From positions 21,275,001 to 21,339,000 of the forward strand of contig NC_046683.1 of assembly GCF_009870125.1 (NCBI RefSeq): 64,000 bases of DNA. The letters are read 5' to 3'. This DNA is from Drosophila pseudoobscura (taxonomy: Eukaryota > Arthropoda > Insecta > Diptera > Drosophilidae). This document shows positions 1 to 11,900 of this stretch, in pieces; the stretch's first letter is position 1; every line of letters begins with the position of its first letter. Position numbers and translations under genes: made by a program. The notes beneath the pieces were generated by a model. It saw only the letters and a list, made by a program, of their open reading frames with translations. It ran no database searches and was not told where the DNA came from.

Positions 1-3000
1 CACATATACACCGAATTCTGTTTTTACACGGTAGATTGGTAGATTGGTTCCTGAAGAAACCGCGTAAAAATGACATTGTTTCGTATTCAAAAATAGGTGA
101 TTGTTTCCGTATCTCTAAAACCTGCTAAAATTAGGGGGAAAATTAGGAAACGCTGGGAAAAACGAAAGGGAAACAAAAATTTACATTTGTTTCTATGTGT
201 TGTGTTATTTTGAACCGTGCTAAATGGAATAAAAACGTATTATTTCTAAACCGTCTAAAAAAAGGACCGTTTAAAACAGAATTAGGGGTATACTGTTAAC
301 ATACAGTGTACTGTATGGTTTGTGACATAGCAGAGTATTTCCTGCGTGCAATACACTAAATGGTGCGCCTAACAGCACTAAAGTGTGACGAAAATTGCGA
401 AAGCAGGATCACCTAACAAAAAAAAAAAAAAAAACGAAACCTTTGGCCTGAGCACGCAAAACACAGCTATTAAGCTGACCAAAAATTAAATCTTCGTTTC
501 GGTTAAGTCGACAGAAAACTGACTTAATGAGATGCCCTATTCAAGTGACGCAGATTGTATGTAATGAGTAAATTCTGGCCTGGTTTAGCCAGTACTTAAC
601 AAGCCATATATTCACGTATGCAGTATTGTTTTGATCACGTATGTCCGTAACATGCATCCACATATGTGTGGTGCATGGTGCTTTTGTGTGGCGAGAGATC
701 TAGATCTTCTCTGTTTCCGTGCAAATCATTCTCTGTGTTTCATTTCATTTAATTTTTTGGTTAATTGCGCCACACAGAATGCTTTAAATGCTCAACGCGA
801 TGCCTTTCAAAAGGGGCTGCTCAGTGGAGGAGGACGATGCATGGAATGACATTTATGTACATACATATATAAAAGGCACTCATACTTACTGCACTCTATG
901 GCAATGTGAGGGCAGTGGACTGAGAGGAGGCACTAGCCAGACCGCCAAAATGAAGGTGCAAGCACGTAAAAAGAGATCAGGCATACATATATGTACATAC
1001 GTATGTACATAAGTACATTGTAGTATGCATTTACATACATATGTACATTTATTCTTAAAATAACACATTGCAACTTTTCATACATATATTTTTTTCGGAA
1101 TTGGGCACGCGTCGTTCTTTTGGCTCCATTCCTCCTGCCGCCTGCTGCCGGCCCCCGTTACCGTAAGCGTTTGTGTCACCGGCTATATAACTTATTTTCG
1201 TCATTCTGCCGGCCCCTCCTGCCCATGAGTGAAATGCTCGAAGCGTTTAAATGGGCGGAGTGGTCCAACGGGCTGCTGCATGACCCACTTAAAAGTTGAA
1301 ATGTTTACTTATGTATAAGTGCGTCGCGATTCGAAGGAATTATATTGAGTGACCAGAATGACTTTTATTTTCCGTCTTTGGGATCGAAGTTTTCTGAGAC
1401 TGTACATTGGGCAGACTTCGTATTTCCGATGGGCATATAATTGAATTATCTTTCATCTGATCTGCCTATTCAAATAGGCAAAAGTTGTTCACTTTTTCGG
1501 TATACAGTAGACGCTCGGAGATTAGAACCACTTTGTAAATGACGTGGTCCTAATTCTCGAAAGGTAATTTCCGAGCGTTTACTGTATATAGTCATGTTTT
1601 CTTTAGCTAAAAATAATAATAATAAATAACTTTAACTTTTTAAATTTAAAAAACACCAATAGAGATATTTTTTTGGGGTAAATACTCGATAGAAACCTAC
1701 ACTAATCTCCTTTTAAAAAAAATTAATCGTCAATAAACTTCATATGTCAACCTTTTATGAAGGATTCTGCAGTTTCTGGATTATATACCTATTCTATAAT
1801 CCTATGTCAATCCTATTCTATGCCAGCTACTTTCATAAGTATCTACATATGTATGTACATACATATATTCCAATAGTTTTACCAAAAACCCACTGAAGAA
1901 CTTTGATTCGATTGATCAAAAGTTTTCTCATGTTTATCTATGAAATACAGGGACGAAATAGGGATCCTCAAGTCTCTCCGCTACATCATATTTTTGTGCC
2001 TGCCTGAAAAACAGAACTCCTGTGCACCATTCAGTATGTGCACCTAATAACAGGCTAACGGACCCTCGGACTGGGCTGGGCCAAATGACATGATATGTGG
2101 TTGTGCATTTTGGTATGCTTTTGTCGGGAAAACAACTTACCAGGTCATTAGCAGGACTGTAATCAGGGCGGCCAGACCACAGTGCAGCGTCGACCGCGAT
2201 GGGCGGGGAAGCTGTAACATTTTCCCTTTGCGTAGTGTTTGTGTTCTTTGGGATGCACTCTTCTTACTCTTCCGCTCTCCTTATTTCTGCTTTGGTATTG
2301 TTTCGTTGCTTCCTGACTTCTCCCGCTATTAGCGGGGGATGAGGGAGTTCTCTCTTACAGTTTTTTGTGGTGATTACGATTTCCGTTTCGATTTTGATTG
2401 GAGTGGAGGAGAGTCAATCCGTTTGCCGTTAGGAAAGGTTCTGAATCAGCTGTGCGCATGGGCGTAGTTTTCACTTGATTCCTGATATCGGTACTGTTAC
2501 CGCTACCGTTAGTTATAGATGCTGGCTCACAATGGTCTGTAGTGTGGCACCCAGTTCACGTTCACAGTGAGACCCCTGGGATGGCTGCTGCGTAGAAATG
2601 AAAATACATAAAAATATGGCATTTTACCAAAACAACAAAAGTCCATAAGCGTCCGAGGGAGAGAGGAAAAGCAAAAAAAAAAAAAAAAAATTGTTGTTTT
2701 TATTTAAAGGGGATTTTGTGCAAAAATAATGAAAACACAAATCCATATTTCGAGGGCCCGTCTCTCACACAGTCACACACGCATACACAAATGTACATGC
2801 ATACATACATATGTTCAGTTGTGGTGGGGTGATTGCAATTTTCTTTTTACGTGAACGTCGACATTTTCTTGGAAAAACAAAGAAACAACTGCGTTGTGGC
2901 ACCATCGAAGGTATAATGTTATTGCGATTCTTCAAGGACTTGTGAAATGATTAACATTTCCCCTTGTTTTTCATTTGTTTTTTTTCTTATTTTTTGTTGT

Positions 3001-4368
3001 TGTTGGTCTGCTACGTTTAACGTGGGAAGCGGGGTTGGGGGCCGCGGCCAACGCAACGCGTCGCTGTCACATTACACCGGCTACGAGTGCAAGGTATGTT
3101 AGTTAAAGGCAAGGCATTTCTGGGGGGGCACTGTAGCGATATTCACATACATATTTTATTTTCGTGGCAAACGTGTTTGGGAGACGAAGAGAGTGAGAAA
3201 AGCAGTACCGTCCATACCTTCCAGTGAATATAACTTGGGTGCCGCCTGTGAGAGAGTGAGCGTGCGCGCGTACCAAGAGTAGAAGTAAAAGCTCTCTCGC
3301 AGAGCCCTAACCAAAAAGAAGTTGTGATAATAGCAAAAACAAAGGAAACTAACAAAAAAAAAAACAGCAACAACATATGTACATATAAAAAGCAAAGTTG
3401 TTTGGCCTTCGATGTCTTTTCAATTGCGTCGCAGAATATACACACACAACCATGCAAGTGTGAGTGCCTGTATGCATACATATATCCAAGTATATATGTG
3501 CGAAACTTGGCGCTTCTTGATTTTCCTTTTTACACTTGTCAGTGGGGAGTGGGGAGGGCAATGGGAAAGCGTTCCATGTCAAGTGACTATGACTTGAGTC
3601 ACCCGCTCGATCAAAGGGAGGGGGTATTGCGTCCATGGAACGCATCTACTAGACAAAGAGCATTTTTGCGAAACTAAAGTCAGCAAGACCCCCAATACCC
3701 GCACACACACATAGAGTCACACGCACACACAATGGAGATACAGTTAGAACGTAGTTTACACCTAAAACTCCCCGACAAACAAGAGCACATGGGACAGTCC
3801 ATTTTTCCAGCACATGTGGGTGGCAATTTTCTGTCTCTCGTGCTAGTTTCATTTTGTTGATTATTTGCTTGGGTAAATTTGTTTGGGATTCATACATTTG
3901 GTTTGGCTATTATATGCTTATATACACTTTATTTGGGGGCAGTTCTGGCGGCAGTTCTGGCAATATACATAATATTCGTAACAGCAATATTCGCGCAAAA
4001 AACAACAAAAAAAAATACACTTCGCCACAACCGCGCAGTTCAAAAGTTATTGAAATATTGAGACAATGAAGAAATACTTCTACATTGACGCTCACCAGTG
4101 AAGCGCGAAATTGAGCAAAAACAATGTATGTAATCGATGTGTGATGTGTTCGGGCTATCGAAAAGTGAACGAGTACTGAACACGCATTTTTCTACATGCA
4201 TGAACTTGTGATCTTTTTATCAAATGGTGTATATTTATAGAGAGAGATCTAACAGGGAAAACTCATGTTGTGGGTAATTTTCTGTAGGGTGGGCGGAAAA
4301 TAAAGCGCGCCCTCTACACTAGAGATGGCGTTTGGAAAAATATGCTCTCGATTGTAATATTAGCATGA
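1..4368. other. Non-coding upstream DNA
   Basis: No reading frame here has coding character on either strand. The stretch is AT-rich with homopolymer A/T runs, ACATATGTAC microsatellites (about 860-880, 985-1050, 1850-1870, 2795-2815) and a GT/CA-rich patch near 3690-3730. A small inverted-repeat element is listed separately. I saw no RNA gene. Confidence 0.6.
1503..1588. mobile_element. MITE-like hairpin (short DNA transposon relic)
   Basis: Two inverted arms face each other. The left arm starts TACAGTAGACGCTCGGAGAT. The right arm, reverse-complemented, starts TACAGTAAACGCTCGGAAAT, which is two mismatches in 20. The inner parts also pair (GAACCAC against GTGGTCC). The unit is flanked by TA on each side, as for Tc1/mariner-type insertions. 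It has no coding capacity. The family is not identified. Confidence 0.6.
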
Positions 4369-4376
4369 TATCGATA
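4369..4376. promoter_or_regulatory. DRE motif TATCGATA, distal, upstream of Cp110
   Basis: A perfect 8-bp DRE palindrome, the DREF binding site common in promoters of Drosophila housekeeping and proliferation genes. It lies about 400 bp before the Cp110 start codon, and a second copy sits closer at 4594. Function is inferred from motif and position. Confidence 0.5.
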
Positions 4377-4593
4377 GCCCATGTAAAGACATTATGATCG
4401 CGAATTCAAATTGAAATTTGAAATAAAATATGTTATCCTGTCCTCTGGTTTCGCTAACCCGCAATATGTGTGAAGGCTTACTAAATGGTTAACATGCATG
4501 CCAACGTTTATAATAAAGAGCAGACCAAATGCCTTTTGAATACAAATTAAATAATTAATTGATTTTTCAACGTAGTTCGCCGCCCATTCATCT

Positions 4594-4601
4594 TATCGAT
4601 A
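4594..4601. promoter_or_regulatory. DRE motif TATCGATA, proximal, upstream of Cp110
   Basis: The second perfect TATCGATA, 170 bp before the Cp110 ATG at 4771. With the copy at 4369 it suggests a DREF-controlled, TATA-less promoter, which would suit a centriole gene expressed in cycling cells. The transcription start itself could not be placed. Confidence 0.55.
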
Positions 4602-4770
4602 TTGTATATGTTTTCCATCGAAAGATTTCCATATCTAGTAGCAACTGAACGAAGTGTTTTGTTAATTTTTATTATTTTTTTTTTGTTCAGTTGGCTTAGG
4701 TCCGGAGTCGGTCGATTTAGTAGTATCTCTCAAAATTTAAGTAGCTATAATTTTAAGTTAATTTTCTATC

Positions 4771-7753
4771 ATGGATAGTACTCGGTAAGAAATACAAAAA
4801 TGAAAAATTAAATAACTTAGTGATATACTTCTCGTCACGGCATTGATTGTCCCCTCGCAGAAAGGCAATGGAGAAGCTGTTGGCAGAGGTCGAAGAGAGC
4901 CAGACCCAGTGCCAGGAGGGGACTGAAACCACAGCCACGACCCCAACTGAGACGACTACCATATCCGGTCCCAACACACCCAGCCAACACAGTCCAGATG
5001 CCCTCTCTGAAACGAGCTCTAACAACAGCATTGGCTCTAGGTTCCACATCGATGGTCAGCCCATTCTGGCGCCTCTGGTGAGTATTTATATGTGTGTTTG
5101 GAGGTGCGGCGCTGCTTAAGCATGACTTTGCCCCCATCAGATGACGGAGACTAAGCGGAGCGATTTGCAACTGTCTAAGCATATGGCCCTTCAGCTGGAG
5201 AAGAAGTTGGAAACGGTCAGAGTCCCTGGAGGCCAAGAGGATAGTGAAAATATCGGCAATGCTTACACCCCCATGGAAGCACGGCGAGTTGTGCCGCTTC
5301 TGCAGCAGACGAAAACGTACATCTTTGACCAACCTCCTAGCACCATCAAAATGCCGCAGCGTCCCCAGTCCCTCGGAATTGAAGTGACAGATGCTGAAGA
5401 TGCGAAGGATGCCAAGATACCCACCATCCTGGTGAACCCGCCCACCCCTCAGCAGCAGGAGCTTCAGCCAGAGGATCTCACGTCGCTTGGCTGTTCAGTG
5501 CTGACGGTCCATAACCGCAGGTTGAACAATATCACAAATCGTATCCTCCACTTTGAGCGGTCAGGTCTGGGTAAAATGCTGCCGCCCGCATGCGACTCTC
5601 TACCATCCGCGTCGACCGAGCCGGCAACTGTGATATGGCACGGCCAGGACATGGAATACGACACAAGTGCTAAACCCTCCCTGACACAGACCCTGTCGAG
5701 CCTTACGGTAAAATTGAATAACGAAAGAGCCGGTGCTGGTATATGTACCGTTCAACGATCGCGATCGTTTACACTGGAGGAGCCCTCCCAGGTGCTTGTG
5801 GAGCACATGCAGCGCACGGCGGATGCGGAGGCGCGAGCACTGGCCCACTTTCAACGAGAGACGGTGGAGTCGAAGGCAAAGCGGGTGAGCCGCAGTCCCA
5901 AGAGCCGCAACAGCATCCCGAGCAGAGGCTGCCTTCGGATGCGTCCCGTCAGTCCCAACCAGCAGGAGCAACCACCACGCCAGGTGATGGAAATGTTGCT
6001 TCAGGATCAACCGAACGTGGACCAAGAAATCGACCTCATGATCGAGCGCACCTTGAACGATCACAAGGTGGCCGCCAACAATGTGGATGGGCTGAGAAAC
6101 TACCTCCGGACCCACAGAGACAGATTCAACCAGCTGGTTCAGTACCAGCATGACGAGCGCCTGCGCATGCAGGAAGAGTTTGAACGCCAGCAGAAGTTCC
6201 TCATCAACCAGATTTGCGCGGAAGTAGACTTGTCGGTCTATCGCGACGGGCTCTCCAAACAGGTGACGGTGTACACCAGCACCCAGACACTGCAACAGCA
6301 TCTGGCCAGCAGCTCGCAAGGCGATGAGCTCATTAGCAGTAGCATGGCCACCACAAGTGGTGCCACTTGCACGTCGCCGAGCAACACAATAACCATCTCA
6401 CCCACAGTATTGTCGCCGCGCACCCCAGACGATTCGTACGGTTCCGTACCTATGGTAGACATCTGCGTCCCTAATCTCCCTCCGCCCCAACACTCCTCTC
6501 GCAAGTGCCTTTTCGGGACAGGCGAGGGGCTTCCCAAGAGTGTGAGTCTGAGTTCCGACTATGAGCCGCAGCCACTGTCCGGAACTAGTGCTCCAAGCAC
6601 GCCGCGCTCCTTCGAGATGCCCCTGCGCAACAGTAATCTGAGCAATAGCAAGCGTCCAGCAGTCAGCGCTCTTGCGCCCCGAACCCGGACAGCATCCAAT
6701 GCCCAAAAGAACAACGGCAGAGCCAGCCTAGGACCGGGATCCACCAAAGGTTTAGTCCAGCGCGTCGTGGGTGGCGGTGGAGGAAGTGTCGGCCGCGCTG
6801 GTCCTAAGAAGACTCCCCCAGGAAGCGGCAATGGAGCCGCAACAAGGACCCACAGCACTGCCCGCCGTCTACCTAGTCGTGGTCTGCCCCAGGGGCAACA
6901 GCAGGGTAGCGCATCTACAGCTAGGAAGACAACGTCAACGCCCACGCGCGGACGCAATGTGAGTTCATACAAGACGACGGAGAAGAGAATCTCAAATTAG
7001 TTGGCCCGGGAGCGAACCGAACCGAACCTAACCTCTTTTTCCGCCACCAATGGCCTTCTCTCCTTCTCTCAATTGCTCTTTAATCGATACACTTTCGCAT
7101 GCAGCGTTGGGCGGGCGAGAAGCCATAAGAAATAGCGGTAAACCGAGAGAACCACGTGCCTTAACAAATACTGCCGGAATCAAAGGGCACAAAAATTCTG
7201 ATCTAACAAAAATTTTGGTTGCAGAAAAATTACTAACCAATAAATAGTATATATTTTTAAATCGATCAATCAGGTGCCTAAGTAGCTAGCAAACCTTATT
7301 TTTTACCCCACCCCCCAAATTTTGTATATGATCCCCGTTAGGAGGAGGAGGAGACTGCTGCGGCCAGCCGTATCACTGCCGGTGTGCGGGGGTACCTCGT
7401 GCGCCGTCTCTTTCGCACAGAGCAAGTGCAACGTGTGGTCCAGACCATACGCGACACCCTCATCTTTGTTCTTAATCTGCACCTGGAGACATACGGCACC
7501 AGTCTTGACGAGGAGGAGGAGCCCGGCAACATACGCCTGAAGGCGCGTCTCCTGCAGCAGGTAAGAGATTGATTCTCACTATCTTCTCGAATTTTTATTA
7601 CTCTCTTTCGCTCTCGTCCAGCTCTGTTCGGCAAGCCGCACTCTGCACCTGATATTTTTCCAGACGAGCGTCAAAGAGCGCATGGAGATAATATCAAGGG
7701 ACCGCAAACGCATCCGAACCAAGCTCCTATCCATGCACCTCAAGCAGCGCTGA
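4771..7753 (+). CDS. Cp110: Cp110, centriolar coiled-coil protein of 110 kDa homologue
   Basis: This is the fly homologue of CP110, which caps the distal ends of centrioles and limits their length and ciliation. Coding exons are 4771-4784, 4861-5077, 5141-6958, 7342-7560 and 7622-7753, with GT-AG junctions and matching phases, giving 799 codons before TGA. The first exon is only 14 nt (MDST plus part of an Arg codon) and restores an unbroken frame into exon 2. A Gln-rich coiled-coil stretch near residues 395-430 (HDERLRMQEEFERQQKF) precedes a long Ser/Pro/Gly/Arg-rich linker. Exons 4-5 carry the most conserved part: an IQ-like helix (about residues 693-715, VRGYLVRRLFRTEQVQRVVQ) and a C-terminal IFFxxxxxERM...DR segment matching vertebrate CP110. 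The 7622 acceptor was preferred over one at 7664 because it retains that segment. The gene ends about 0.9 kb before the first l(1)G0196 start. Confidence 0.85.
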
Positions 7754-8146
7754 CCGGGTAAATCCATAGCGAAAGCCTACTTCGAGCGTTTATCATTTCA
7801 ATCTACATATGAACACATGTACGTACATACATATCTCCTCAGATCACCGCATCAGAAGAACTCGGCAGCTGGCGTTTCGAAGCTTTCGCTTGCCGCCAAA
7901 CTTGCGCAGAGGCTGAAAGCTTTCGCCTCCCTACAACCGCGGCGCAAAAAGCCATGCGCTGAATTCGCTTCAAAAGCTTACCAACACTTGTGAACACATT
8001 TGGCAGCGAGCGGACGTCGTGTGCGTGCAAAATTGTATTCAATTAATAGTTTGTAATCCCCGAACCCGCCTGCAACACACACTTGCATCACCACTACCCC
8101 CCGCCGACCCACATGATTGTTCGCGTGGTGGCTATCCAGTAGTAAT

Positions 8147-8152
8147 AATAAA
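8147..8152 (+). terminator. Candidate polyadenylation signal of Cp110
   Basis: AATAAA about 390 bp after the Cp110 stop codon. It is the best hexamer between this stop and the A-rich 5'UTR-like sequence leading to 8691. No GT-rich downstream element stands out. Confidence 0.3.
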
Positions 8153-8690
8153 ATCGTTAAAAAATGCACAACAAAACGAAATTCTTTCGTAACTAGAGTG
8201 AAACGCAACCAAAAAATTCAACAAAAAATAGAGTACAGAGAGGAGCAAAGAGAACCAATTCTATTCTAGAAAATCGAAGGCCAAACAGAGAGGAGAGTGG
8301 GCTTTCATTATTTTTGTGTGAAAAGAAACTATTAAAAGAAAACAAATCAAAAGAGAGAAGTGAAGCAAAAGATTATTAATAAAAATACAAAACACATTTT
8401 AACACGCGACAAGTGCGTGTGTGTGTGTGTGTGTGAGAGAGAGTGAGTGCATGAGGGCATGAGAGCTGTGCTTGTCCAATTTGATTGTGTTATTGTGTGT
8501 CTTGGTGGAAGCTGCTCTGCGAGAGATTCTGAGTGCGTGGGTGTGTTTGGTCTCTGCATTGCAGCAGAAAAGCCGCAAAAGCTGAAGTAGTGCAGAAGCA
8601 GAAGCAGCGCAGCGGCAGCATTATTTTCCCTGTCTAACCAAAACGCCAACGCACTAACACTACAACAAAATCCACGGTAAATTCATCATA

Positions 8691-8912
8691 ATGTCCTACA
8701 CGGAGTTGGAGTCAGGATACCAGGACTTGCGTCAATCGAGCCAGTGCAGCGCTGCTGCAGCAGCGGCCGCCCACTATAAGCAGCACGCTGTCCCGGAGCA
8801 ACAACAGACGCAAAACCCAACGCAACAGCAGCAGCATACCCAACCAGCTGAGAATGGGCAGCAGCAGACGCAGCAGCATCGCGTCGGCTTCTATTTGGGT
8901 CAGGATGGAAAT
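8691..8912 (+). CDS. l(1)G0196: l(1)G0196 alternative N-terminal exon A
   Basis: A 74-residue start exon ([17 protein letters not shown]...) with an Ala run, Gln-rich stretches and the end YLGQDGN, followed by the donor GTATGG at 8913. It closes on a codon boundary and so joins the phase-0 exon at 15720. The sequence upstream (about 8220-8690) is A-rich with GT/GA repeats and CAA-rich stretches, like a fly 5'UTR. There is no recognised domain. Confidence 0.75.
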
Positions 8913-11900
8913 GTATGGGCTTTTCTTAAAATCTTAATAATATACAATTATATACATATATCCATTGTTATTTTTTGAATGCTTTACATCATTATGTGCA
9001 TATGTATATGTGTATGTAGAAGTTGACCCTGAACTTTTGTGAGTTTGTTGCAGCAGCGGCAGCACCTTCCTCTACTTCTTTCCACGAAACAGCTGACTGG
9101 TCAATGTCAATGTCAAAAGCTTTCTCGCTCTCGGAGGGTTACTCTCCCACTATACCACTTTCCCTCTGACTTCCCATTTCTCTCAATCTCTCTCTCTCGC
9201 TCTCTTTATCTGGTCGTGCGTGGGTGCGTGGTGTGCTTGAACATAATTCATCCTTCTCCATCCCTCTACAGTTTTAAAAATGGGAAATAGCTTTGAGAAG
9301 TTTGCTGGCAGCGGAGGTGGAAGGAATGATTGTAGAGGTGTCAGCAACAGCAGCCGAAGGAGCAGCCTGCGTCGCCGCGGCTGGAGAAGGCAGCGCCGCT
9401 GCCCAGCGCCAGCAACGTCAGACGAAGTAACTGCAGCTACGTCAGTGCAAACAGCAGGAGCCCTATCGGATGGACGGGGACAGGGACAGGGACAGAGACG
9501 TTGGCTGACGCATGTGAATTCAACGCCGAATTTGGGTGGTGCGTCTGTGTGTGCCCTGTGTGTATGTGTGTTTGTGGGTTAATTTTATCTCTGCTTCTTT
9601 CTCCCTTTCAACCTTTCTACCACGTCACTAGAGACAGACGTAGACGTCAGCGACCTGCCGATGGAGCCTCGCTCCTCTTCGTTCTCCCATCCGGTGATTT
9701 GAATTATTTTCTTTGCGTTGCACGACTGCCATTCTACCGGCGAGTTTATGCCATCGGTGTACCTTGGCATTCACACGTTTCGCATCGGTTTCCCTCGTAA
9801 AACTAGGCGGAATCAGTTGTTACAGAATATGGTAAACATTCTCATTGGCTGAAATGAAGTGCAGACTAAAACAGTATCGTGAAAACATACATATACATAC
9901 ATACATACAATACATATGTATGTACTGTCAACTTCAAAATTGCACTTATACATACATATGTACATAGTCCGAATAGCGGGACAGGCGTCTGAGCAATATG
10001 GAAATTATGTATGTATTTATTTATTTTTTTTTTTTAAGTGAAATTTCAAGTAAAATTTAGCAAACTAAAATTTTACCAATGCATTGATCAAGGGCGTACC
10101 CAATACTTTTCGAAGGGAGGAAGCCGGATTTTTTTCCATGCGTGAGTTTTACGCGTAAGATGATTGTATGTTGTATGTATTTAGAAGGATGGGTGCGGAA
10201 AATCATATCAACTCGATTAAGCAACAACTTTTTATTTTTTAAATATGCAGCGAAAATGAAATGAAAATTTGTTTTCTATCAATAAGCATGCTGAACGGGG
10301 TGGGGCAGCTGGCCCCCTTCCTCCCCCTGGGTACGCCCTTGGCATTGATGAGTGACAACGGATTGATTTACGCCCGGGCAGCGATGGGAATAGTGCGAAA
10401 AAAAAAGGGACTCGAACTAAAAAAAAAAAAAAAAAAAAAACGTGAAAAACGTAACAGTGTTATTATCTCTTATGTTCTATTCATTTTTTTAGATATACAT
10501 TTACATTGTCTTTGTGTTGGGCTTGTATTTTATATTAAACCGCTTCCGGCTGTTTTATTTCGTTTATTTGTTTTCGCTTTCCTTTGGTAATCCCATATTG
10601 ATACCCTGGCAAGTGTAACTACCCATGATACCCATGAGTAGGAATGTCCGTCCGACTAGTTTGTAAAATTAGTGTGGCATTTGCGATTCTTAGAATAATA
10701 GGAGCCAACTTTTGAATATTATTGAGAGTGATTTGGGTGTGCTCTTGACTTTCGTAGCATTTTGTGGAACAGCTGTTTCACGTTAAAGGCTCTACAGCAC
10801 CCCAACTGGTACCCCAATCAAACAATAGTATCGGTTCCATTTTGGATTGTTGGATTGTTTATTACTTAGTTAAGTCTTGATTTACATTAAGCAGTAAAAA
10901 GATCATCCGACCAGCTGTCCGATTAAGCTGTTCACCTACACAGCTGTTTAAAACGAAGTGTGATATTTTCCTGCAAAAACCATGATTACCGTATATTTGG
11001 TTTTTGCTATTAGAGATATGTAATTGAGTCGAACCTTAAAAACATACTCGTAAAGACGAATAGTTCTGCAAAAATGTATCTGCAAGGGTGTCATAGACTT
11101 CGGCGCCCGAAGCTAGATTTTCTTTATAGTTTTTTTATTTGTTACCGTTTCCAGTGCGCTTCGATTGTTTGCTCAATTGGCTGCCGCCCCGAAATCTAAT
11201 TAACTTGTGTTATTATGCATTAATTAATTATCTCGTTATTTGTTCAATTCGGTTGTTTGCCTTTGCTTGCTAGATTTTGGTTTGGATCTGGGTCTGGCGA
11301 GATAATTGCACTGCTCTTGGCCAGTGCAGATCCCAGTTGTGGTCCGACCTCTTCGCATAGTTATTAGGCGCTCGCTGCCACTCTCACGCGTTCTCTTACC
11401 GGTTGCCGATTGTCTTTTTTTGGGGTAAGCTTTAATTACATTGTACCCAAGTCCCTGATTACCATCAAAAAAGGATACAAAATTAACAATTTAATTTACC
11501 AACAATTCTATAGCCAAACTGACCTGACGACGCATTCGATTCAGTGAACTCGTTCGATCCATCAAAAACCTTCTGTAGTTCTTTTCAAGCGATTCGGATT
11601 CGATGCAGATGGGAAATACGTATTCCTATATGAGCGGCAAATGCTCCAAGTTTGTATGTGACTTTCGGCAGAGGCCCCAAAAGCATGCCCCAAACGAACA
11701 AATCACAAAATTGGCTCGTGTCATTTACTACATTTACTTGCAAAAGTTGCGGCACCATCTACCGGTAAACGAATGAGTTCGGAAACACCGTTAGGACCGT
11801 ATGTCTACTCAGCTTATGGTGCCTGCCCCCTGCTAGTGCACACCCTGGGAGCTTCGAAAGCTCACCGCAGATAAGATAAGCTCAGCTCTGTTTGATCGAT

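Noticed and set aside
5141..7000. A single-exon 619-residue protein
   Set aside because: Its ATG is internal; exons 1-2 join in frame upstream, and a GTGAGT donor at 6959 links in phase 0 to the conserved exon at 7342, so the reading to 7000 is only read-through into the intron.
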